Shown here one piece after another: positions 1-4,223 of a stretch of 9,257 nucleotides of DNA (the first letter of the stretch is position 1; each line of letters opens with the position of its first letter). The stretch spans positions 1 to 9,257 of the forward strand of contig JAXMMT010000020.1 of NCBI GenBank assembly GCA_034399355.1, read 5' to 3'. The notes beneath the pieces were generated by a model. That model made no database searches, was not told the DNA's origin, and saw nothing but the letters and a program-made list of their open reading frames with translations. Source of the stretch: UBA2279 sp034399355. GTDB lineage: Bacteria > Actinomycetota > Coriobacteriia > Anaerosomatales > Anaerosomataceae. The position numbers and the translations under genes are program-made.

Positions 1-111
1 CATCGCTCGCTGAAGATCATTTCAGACGGGAGGATCAGGCGCATCACGCCGCTCCAAGCGCTCGACCGCTATAATCAGGAAGTCGCCCGGGAGACCGTGG
101 CTTCCACATAA
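1..111 (+). CDS. 3' end of an unrecognised protein-coding gene
   Basis: Frame 1 is open from the window edge to a TAA at 109-111, giving 36 residues rich in charged side chains (begins HRSLKIISDG, ends VARETVAST). The upstream part is outside the window, so length and domain content are unknown. The tail has no Cys cluster, membrane segment or motif I recognise. It is read in the same direction as the BchE-like gene that starts 139 bases downstream, so cotranscription is possible but the spacing does not require it. It is called as coding only because the frame is open to the edge and has an ordinary residue mix. Confidence 0.4.
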   Translation, partial: HRSLKIISDGRIRRITPLQALDRYNQEVARETVAST

Positions 112-250
112 TCGAGCCGACGTGGAACCCGGGGCGTTTCACCTGGCCCGATCGGCCCGACCGGCCCGCCGGGCGCGATGCCGCTCGTAGCCTCGGCGTG
201 ATAGGCTCCATGGTGCAGAACAACCGTGGTGACAATCGGAGGTTTACCGC
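112..250. other. GC-rich intergenic leader before the BchE-like gene
   Basis: This spacer holds three tandem 9-base units that differ at the last bases (GGCCCGATC, GGCCCGACC, GGCCCGCCG; 145-171). It also holds a weak 5-bp inverted repeat (AGCCT at 189-193, AGGCT at 203-207). A clear Shine-Dalgarno GGAGGT lies at 239-244, just before the GTG start at 251. I see no convincing -35/-10 pair. The tandem units could fold into a GC-rich stem and act as a terminator for the upstream gene, but no T-run follows. Confidence 0.4.
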
Positions 251-1720
251 GTGAGCAAGATCCTCTTCGTCGTGCCGCCCTATCACTGCTGGGGCGTGCA
301 GATCATCGGTACGTGGCTGCCGCTCCAGCTCGCCTACTTGGGGACGTCCGCCGAGAACGCGGGCTATGAGGCGCGCATCTACGACGCAATGACCAAGGGT
401 CGCACCTTCGAGGACATCCGGGCCGAGATCGAGCGATTCCAGCCGGATGTCGTCATGGGCCTCGATTACCTGCCAGTGACCGGTGCCATCAGCACGGCAA
501 GTGTCCCCGCAGCGCTGAATGCGTTGTCGATCGCCAAGGACGTGAATCCGGAGATCGTGACGATGATGGGCGGTCCGCTGCCGACGTTTCTGTACGGGGA
601 GATCCTGACCGATCCCGTCAATCACGTCGATTTCGTGCTTCGCGGCGAGATGGAGGAGACGGTCGAGGAGTTGCTGCTGCGGCTCGCGGAGGGCGCGCCG
701 GTCGACGACGTGCAGGGCATCGTGTACGTACGAGACGGCGAGGTCGTGGCGACTCCTATGCGGCCGCACATTACCGACCTCGATCCTGTAAAGCCGGCCT
801 GGCACCTGCTCGAGTGGGACGCGTATCGCTACAACATCGACCCATGGGGTCGAATGGCATCGATCCTCACATCACGCGGCTGCATGATGGGATGCTCGTT
901 CTGCAGCCAGCGGCAGTTCTGGCGCGGCACCTGGCGCGCGCGCACACCCGAAGTGGTGATCGAGGAGATCCGCGAGCTGGTCGACGTGTACAAAGTCGAG
1001 TTCGTCACGTTGATCGACCCATATCCCACCAGCGACCGCGAGCGCTGGGAGCGCCTGCTCGATCTGCTGATCGCGGAGAAGATGCCGATCCAGATTCTCA
1101 TGGAGACTCGTGTAGAGGACATCATCCGCGACGCCGACATTCTGCCGAAGTACCACGCAGCCGGGATCATCCACCTGTACATGGGCCTGGAGGCGAGCAC
1201 TGACGAGATGCTCGCGAGTCTCAACAAGGGCAGCGACATGAACATGAACAAGCGTGCGCTCGACCTTGCGCGCGAGAACGACATCACCACCGAGGCCTCG
1301 TTCATGGTGGGAGGTCCCACCGAGACGTGGGCGTCGATCGACAAGACGATCGAGGTGGCGATCAAGCTCAACCCAGATATAGCGGTCTTCCCGGTGCTCA
1401 CGCCGATGCCGTTCACACCGATCCATGAGGAGTTCAAGGACCGCATCCGCGTGACCGACTGGTCGCAGTACAACCTCGCCACGCCGATCATCGAGCCCTA
1501 CGAGATGACGATCGACGAAGTGAACCAGGCGCTCGCGAAGTGCTACATGGAGTTCTACCGCCACAAGGTGAAGGAAGTCCTGGCGCTCCCCGACGGTTTC
1601 AAGCGCCGCTATATGCTGAGCGCCTTCAAAGAGATGATGGCGGGCTACCGCGACCAGTTCACCGCGCTCGGTATCATGATGCCGATGCTGCCGGACGATA
1701 TGCTCGGCCTGCAACGGTAG
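251..1720 (+). CDS. BchE-like B12-binding radical SAM protein
   Basis: A 489-residue protein starting at GTG 251 behind GGAGGT. Residues 1-140 look like a cobalamin-binding Rossmann domain (MSKILFVVPPYH, then a GGPLPTF loop and an FVLRGEMEE segment), without a canonical DxHxxG motif. The radical SAM core carries CMMGCSFC, with cluster ligands C211, C215 and C218, followed by SQRQFWR and a helical C-terminal part ending in an FKRRYML-like segment. The domain order and several blocks (RGC-x3-CSFCSQ-x-FWR, PFTPIHEE) resemble BchE, which forms ring E of Mg-protoporphyrin monomethyl ester without oxygen. No other chlorophyll-pathway gene is present, so the substrate is unknown; the family is wide and homologs in non-phototrophs may act on other tetrapyrroles or lipids. 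It is probably cytosolic, as there is no signal peptide. Family call strong, substrate open. Confidence 0.85.
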   Translation: MSKILFVVPPYHCWGVQIIGTWLPLQLAYLGTSAENAGYEARIYDAMTKGRTFEDIRAEIERFQPDVVMGLDYLPVTGAISTASVPAALNALSIAKDVNPEIVTMMGGPLPTFLYGEILTDPVNHVDFVLRGEMEETVEELLLRLAEGAPVDDVQGIVYVRDGEVVATPMRPHITDLDPVKPAWHLLEWDAYRYNIDPWGRMASILTSRGCMMGCSFCSQRQFWRGTWRARTPEVVIEEIRELVDVYKVEFVTLIDPYPTSDRERWERLLDLLIAEKMPIQILMETRVEDIIRDADILPKYHAAGIIHLYMGLEASTDEMLASLNKGSDMNMNKRALDLARENDITTEASFMVGGPTETWASIDKTIEVAIKLNPDIAVFPVLTPMPFTPIHEEFKDRIRVTDWSQYNLATPIIEPYEMTIDEVNQALAKCYMEFYRHKVKEVLALPDGFKRRYMLSAFKEMMAGYRDQFTALGIMMPMLPDDMLGLQR

Positions 1721-1750
1721 GGTGAGCAGGTCGGCAGCCAGGCGCGGCCC

Positions 1751-2275
1751 TCAACCGGATGCTATCTCCGCTTCACGCAGGGAGACGCGCTTCGCGCCCC
1801 CCGCGATCCACTGCGTGCCCACCTCGATGAACCCGCGCGCCTCATGGAAGCGGCGCGACGCTTCGTTGAGCGGTTCGAGATCGAGTTCGCAGACCACCCG
1901 GGCGATGCCGGCGGACCGGGCGAAGGCGAACAGGTCGTCGTACAGCATGGCAGCGACCCCGCTGCCATGCTCGTCCCGCGCCACGACCACCCTGTCGATG
2001 TACAGGAACTCGCCCCCTCGCTCGTCGAACCAGCGGTAGTTGGGGCTGGCGTAGTCGGCGCCCTCGCGCAGGGCGAGCAGGAACGCGATCACTTGGCCAT
2101 GCCGTTCGGCGACCCGATGATAGGTAGATTTGGCATGGAGAGCATCGAGCGACTGCTCGTCCAGCGCGCTCGTGAAGTGAACCCACTCATCGTTGAGCCG
2201 CAGGATGTCGCCGAAGTCGGCCGCGGTGGCCTGCCGGATCGCGCATCCGTGCGTGGCAGAGCAGAAGGATTTCAA
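1751..2275 (-). CDS. GNAT family N-acetyltransferase
   Basis: A protein of about 174 residues that would transfer an acetyl group from acetyl-CoA to an unidentified amine. The N-terminal block IRQATAADFGDILRLNDEW is the usual first strand and helix of the fold. The acetyl-CoA loop is in VVVARDEHGSGVAAMLYDD (motif A, with a GSGV turn), followed by a typical ARVVCELDLEPLNEASRRFHEARGF-type motif B. I place the start at TTG 2275-2273: it is the nearest in-frame start, GGAGAG lies just upstream (2284-2279), and an upstream extension would run into the transposase region. The stop is at 1751-1753, only 30 bases from the convergent BchE-like gene. The start lies close to the broken left end of the IS3 remnant, so a native start or promoter may have been lost. 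Substrate unknown. Confidence 0.75.
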   Translation of the reverse strand: MKSFCSATHGCAIRQATAADFGDILRLNDEWVHFTSALDEQSLDALHAKSTYHRVAERHGQVIAFLLALREGADYASPNYRWFDERGGEFLYIDRVVVARDEHGSGVAAMLYDDLFAFARSAGIARVVCELDLEPLNEASRRFHEARGFIEVGTQWIAGGAKRVSLREAEIASG

Positions 2276-2312
2276 GGTCTCTCCAGGGCCGAAGGACTCG
2301 GACCGGTCAAGG

Positions 2313-2357
2313 ATCGAGCGTCCGGGCCCTTTGGCCGCTCGGAGGTCGAAGCGATGA
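2313..2357 (+). pseudogene. Remnant of IS3-type orfA (C-terminal codons only)
   Basis: The frame ending at TGA 2355-2357 reads IERPGPLAARRSKR, which I recognise from memory as the typical end of the OrfA helix-turn-helix protein in one IS3 subgroup. The stop overlaps the orfB start as ATGA, the arrangement expected for coupled translation of orfA and orfB. Upstream of about 2310 the frame no longer resembles OrfA, and the acetyltransferase gene begins on the other strand. The rest of orfA and the left inverted repeat therefore appear to be deleted. The exact breakpoint cannot be set from this sequence alone. Confidence 0.6.
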
Positions 2358-3241
2358 GCGCTGCGATCTCCATCGCCACCGGTCTGCCCTACGGCGTCAA
2401 GCGCGTGTGCTCCGCGTGGGGCGTGGCACGCTCGACCTTCTACGCCGCTCCGATCGACGCCGAACCGGCCCATAGAGGCCCCGCCCCCGTCGTGTGCGAC
2501 GAGGAGCTCTTCGCGATGATCGATGACGATCTGGAGCACTCTCCGTTGACCGGTGAGGGACACCGACCCGTCTGGGCGCGTCTGCGCATCGCCGGCGTGC
2601 GCGTGTCGCGCAGGCGCGTACTGCGCCTCATGCGCGAGCACGGCCTTCTGTCCCCGCGTCGCGTACGCCAGGGCGTAGGCGCCAGTCATGAAGGAACGAT
2701 CACCACCGACGCACCCGATCTGATGTGGGGCACCGACGGCACGCGGGTCATGACCGCGGACGAGGGGATGTGCTGGATCTTCACGGCTGTCGACCACTTC
2801 AACTGTGAGGTCGTGGGGCGCCACGTCTGCAAGCGAGGTGACCGTTTCGCCGCGCTCCAGCCCGTGTCACAGGGGCTGCTGAAACACTTCGGCGGGGTCG
2901 GTGCCGACACCGGCCGGGGGCTGAGCCTGCGGATGGACAACGGCACGCAGTACGTCTCGGACCACTTCCGCAACCAGGTCCGCTTCTGGGGGGTGGAGGC
3001 CAGCTACGCCTTCATCGAGCAGCCCCAGATCAACGGGGTGGCCGAGCGCTTCTTCCGCACGCTGAAGGAGCAGATCGTCCACGGCCACGTCTACCGCACG
3101 GTGGCCGAGGTGCGCGAGGCGGTCGACACGTTCGTCGACCCCTACAACGACCAGTGGTTACCCGAGAAGAACGGCTTCATCAGCCCATCAGCGACACGCG
3201 AGGCGTGGTACGCTCGGCGGGATCAGGGGGCCGCCGCGTAA
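2354..3241 (+). CDS. IS3 family transposase OrfB (DDE integrase)
   Basis: A 295-residue integrase-type transposase starting at ATG 2354, with GGAGG at 2341-2345. An N-terminal segment (VCSAWGVARSTFYA) resembles the OrfB start of IS3 elements and is followed by an HTH_21-like region (GEGHRPVWARLRIAGVRVS). The rve catalytic core shows the DDE triad D128 (in WGTDG), D195 (in LRMDNGTQY) and E231 (in NGVAERFFRTLKEQ); the last two are separated by 35 residues, as in DDX35E enzymes. The C-terminal WLPEKNGFISPSATREAW matches the family. The ORF looks intact, but with most of orfA and the left end missing the element is probably immobile by itself. The open frame continuing upstream to 1844 is a shadow of the acetyltransferase gene. 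Confidence 0.9.
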   Translation: MSAAISIATGLPYGVKRVCSAWGVARSTFYAAPIDAEPAHRGPAPVVCDEELFAMIDDDLEHSPLTGEGHRPVWARLRIAGVRVSRRRVLRLMREHGLLSPRRVRQGVGASHEGTITTDAPDLMWGTDGTRVMTADEGMCWIFTAVDHFNCEVVGRHVCKRGDRFAALQPVSQGLLKHFGGVGADTGRGLSLRMDNGTQYVSDHFRNQVRFWGVEASYAFIEQPQINGVAERFFRTLKEQIVHGHVYRTVAEVREAVDTFVDPYNDQWLPEKNGFISPSATREAWYARRDQGAAA

Positions 3242-3276
3242 GGCAGTTCCGTGTCCAGGTATCCGGCGCCGGTACA
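3242..3276. repeat. Probable right inverted repeat of the IS3-like element
   Basis: The segment lies directly after the transposase stop. On the minus strand it starts with TG (TGTACCGG), as terminal repeats of this family usually do. Without a left partner in the window it cannot be confirmed by self-comparison. Confidence 0.45.
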
Positions 3277-3360
3277 GTACTTGTTGGTACTCTCTGGTAC
3301 CTATTGGGACTCGCCGCAGCTCCGCCGTACCAACGAGTCCCAATAGTCACCAATAGTCAC
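3271..3360. repeat. Cluster of nested inverted repeats and a tandem decamer
   Basis: A 13-bp perfect inverted repeat pairs 3301-3313 (CTATTGGGACTCG) with 3334-3346. An overlapping 8-bp one pairs GTTGGTAC at 3283-3290 with GTACCAAC at 3327-3334. The word GGTAC recurs at 3271, 3286 and 3296. A decamer CAATAGTCAC is tandemly duplicated at 3341-3350 and 3351-3360. The set starts at the IS right end and is not coding in any convincing way. It could be a recombination site, or ends of older elements into which the IS inserted. Confidence 0.7.
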
Positions 3361-3374
3361 AAGCACAATCAGGA

Positions 3375-3397
3375 TTCGAATTCCCTTGGGGGCACCA
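3375..3397 (+). other. tRNA 3'-end-like segment, possible attachment-site remnant
   Basis: The bases read in order as a T-loop (TTCGAAT, 3375-3381), a 5-base T-stem strand (TCCCT), a 7-base acceptor strand (TGGGGGC), a discriminator A and CCA (3395-3397), with exactly tRNA spacing. The 5' side does not complete a T-stem: only three of five pairs form with CAGGA at 3370-3374. No D-arm, anticodon arm or 5' acceptor strand (GCCCCCA) precedes it, so it is not a functional tRNA gene. Elements that integrate into tRNA genes leave such 3' fragments, which is the reading I favour, but chance similarity is possible. Confidence 0.3.
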
Positions 3398-3421
3398 GAT
3401 TTCCGCAGGTCAGAGGTCTGA

Positions 3422-3453
3422 GTAGCCCGATTTCCAGTGTGAAATCGGGCTAC
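3422..3453. terminator. 13-bp perfect hairpin, terminator-like
   Basis: The arms 3422-3434 (GTAGCCCGATTTC) and 3441-3453 pair perfectly around a 6-base loop CAGTGT. No T-run follows in either direction (CAAATG on plus), so rho-independent termination is uncertain. It lies downstream of the IS and its repeats and may instead be a protein-binding or recombination site. Confidence 0.45.
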
Positions 3454-3825
3454 AAATGTCTTCGGGCCGAGAGTGCATGTGGGGAAAAGGCGCAGCTCAG
3501 AGGGGCTGTTGCCGCCCACCTATGGCCCATAAGCAATCCCTTTTGCCGATTATCAACGTTCGCCCTACACAATGGGCTTGGTGCCCAAGTCGTACGCGGT
3601 GATTATCGGGCTGTCCGCGGACGCGAAAGCCTTCGGACATGGATCTCTCGCGGCCGCTACTCGGCGTCGGTTCCGGCGAGGTAGTACACGGCGCCCAGCA
3701 ACGACCGCACGTCTTGCGGCGTCATCCCAATGACCCCGAGGGTCTTTGTGACGCGCATGAGGTGCTGCGCCGACGTCCCGTGTCACGGCACGCCGGCGAT
3801 AGCAGTGCGACCGAGTAGGCCCGTT
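3454..3825. other. Region without a clear gene between the IS remnant and the metE promoter
   Basis: No plus- or minus-strand ORF here has both a credible start with Shine-Dalgarno and a recognisable product. Base composition is less GC-rich near 3520-3600 than in the flanks. Two short frames look protein-like: MGLVPKSYAVIIGLSADAK on plus from about 3571, and the minus-strand ORF at 3657-3758. They may be pieces of a decayed gene. No RNA gene is recognised. Confidence 0.5.
3657..3758 (-). pseudogene. Short minus-strand ORF, possible gene remnant
   Basis: A 33-codon frame from ATG 3758 to TAG 3657, reading MRVTKTLGVIGMTPQDV at the start and ending GAVYYLAGTDAE. The residue mix (helix-forming, hydrophobic and charged alternation, TPQDV helix cap) is more protein-like than the overlapping long frame, which is Arg-rich. 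A stop lies only 11 codons upstream and no Shine-Dalgarno is obvious. I do not recognise the family. It could be the C-terminal end of a deleted gene, a very small protein, or chance. Confidence 0.25.
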
Positions 3826-3854
3826 TTGACACTGCCTTTGCGGCGGGTTAGGAT
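3826..3854 (+). promoter_or_regulatory. sigma70-type promoter of the metE leader
   Basis: A -35 box TTGACA (3826-3831) is a perfect consensus match, followed after exactly 17 bases by TAGGAT (3849-3854), close to TATAAT. Transcription would begin around 3860-3862, right where the first strand of the riboswitch P1 stem (GCTGG, 3862) starts. This agreement between promoter and riboswitch edge supports both calls. Confidence 0.85.
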
Positions 3855-3860
3855 GTGTCG

Positions 3861-4040
3861 AGCTGGTGCCCCTGCCTTGCGGCAGGGCCTAAGAGGGAAC
3901 CCGGTGCGAATCCGGGGCTGCCCCGCAGCGGTAAGCGATAACGAAGTCTACGGTGACGCACTGGTCTTTGGACTGGGAAGCGGTGGACGCTAGGAGTCGG
4001 TGAGAGCCGGCGAGATCGCGAGCCCGAAGACCTGCCAGCG
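3861..4040 (+). promoter_or_regulatory. Cobalamin (B12) riboswitch
   Basis: The aptamer binds adenosylcobalamin or a related cobalamin and represses the downstream gene. Conserved blocks in order: GGTGCC (3865-3870); a hairpin CCTGCC/GGCAGG (3871-3886); AGAGGGAACCCGGTGCGAA (3892-3910); the invariant GCTGCCCCGCAGCGGTAAG block (3917-3935); a GGGAAG segment (3975-3980); and the 3' block GAGCCCGAAGACCTGCC (4020-4036). A closing P1 stem forms between GCTGG (3862-3866) and CCAGC (4035-4039). It is the leader of metE, the classic target, because MetE is only needed when B12 for MetH is short. No U-tract terminator is seen downstream, pointing to translational control. Confidence 0.95.
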
Positions 4041-4223
4041 ACCTGTGCTCCGAGTGCAGGGTGAGGTCAAGACGTCTCGAGGGAGACGGGGCCTCGGTTC
4101 ATCGCGCAAATGGCATCGTCGTCGGGATTCCGCTCTGCGGTTCCCTTTACCGGCTGTTTCTGCGCGTGTTCCGGGACACCCCTTTCTTGTGACGCGTCAC
4201 CGTCATTGGAAGAGAGGATCCAA
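4041..4223 (+). promoter_or_regulatory. Expression platform of the metE riboswitch
   Basis: The 183-base leader holds several stems: CCTGTGC/GTGCAGG (4042-4048/4054-4060), CGTCTC/GAGACG (4073-4078/4083-4088), GTGTT/GACAC around CCGG (4166-4170/4175-4179) and a perfect 12-base palindrome GTGACGCGTCAC (4189-4200). None is followed by a T-run. At the gene start an 8-bp stem with one bulge (4203-4210 with 4219-4227) places the Shine-Dalgarno AGAGAGGA (4211-4218) in its loop and the ATG in its stem. TGACG at 4190-4194 can pair with CGTCA at 4201-4205, which would open that stem. How this couples to the aptamer is inferred, not shown. Confidence 0.6.

Larger units (their letters stand above)
2300..3276 (+). 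mobile_element. 5'-truncated IS3-like insertion sequence
   Basis: The segment comprises the orfA remnant, complete orfB and a probable right terminal repeat. The right terminus is placed at 3276 because, read on the minus strand, 3276-3242 begins TGTACCGGCGCCGG and has the TG-start, GC-rich form of IS3-type ends, just after the orfB stop. No matching copy is seen on the left between 1750 and 2354, so the left end is lost and no target duplication can be defined. The left coordinate is approximate. Confidence 0.65.

Noticed and set aside
872..1714. Long minus-strand frame inside the BchE-like gene
   Set aside because: It is a shadow of the real coding strand; His/Arg/Asp-rich composition with no domain.
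1844..2353. Upstream extension of the transposase reading frame
   Set aside because: The frame is open only as a shadow of the minus-strand acetyltransferase gene. The orfB start at 2354 has GGAGG and overlaps the orfA stop as ATGA.
2276..2824. Long N-terminal extension of the acetyltransferase on the minus strand
   Set aside because: It runs antisense through the transposase, shows no acetyltransferase sequence, and the fold already has its first strand after 2275.
3271..3360. CRISPR array
   Set aside because: The repeats are short, nested and inverted, with only two tandem decamers. There is no regular repeat-spacer pattern and no cas gene.
3370..3397. Functional tRNA gene
   Set aside because: Only the T-loop to CCA portion has tRNA spacing. 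The T-stem is incomplete and no 5' acceptor, D or anticodon arms precede it.
3565..3786. 73-codon Arg-rich minus-strand frame
   Set aside because: Composition is typical of a chance GC-rich frame with many Arg and Ala. An overlapping frame looks more protein-like and no Shine-Dalgarno is seen.
4110..4223. Earlier in-frame start for metE
   Set aside because: The added residues do not resemble MetE, the ATG lacks a good Shine-Dalgarno, and it lies in the riboswitch expression platform. ATG 4224 gives the normal N-terminus.
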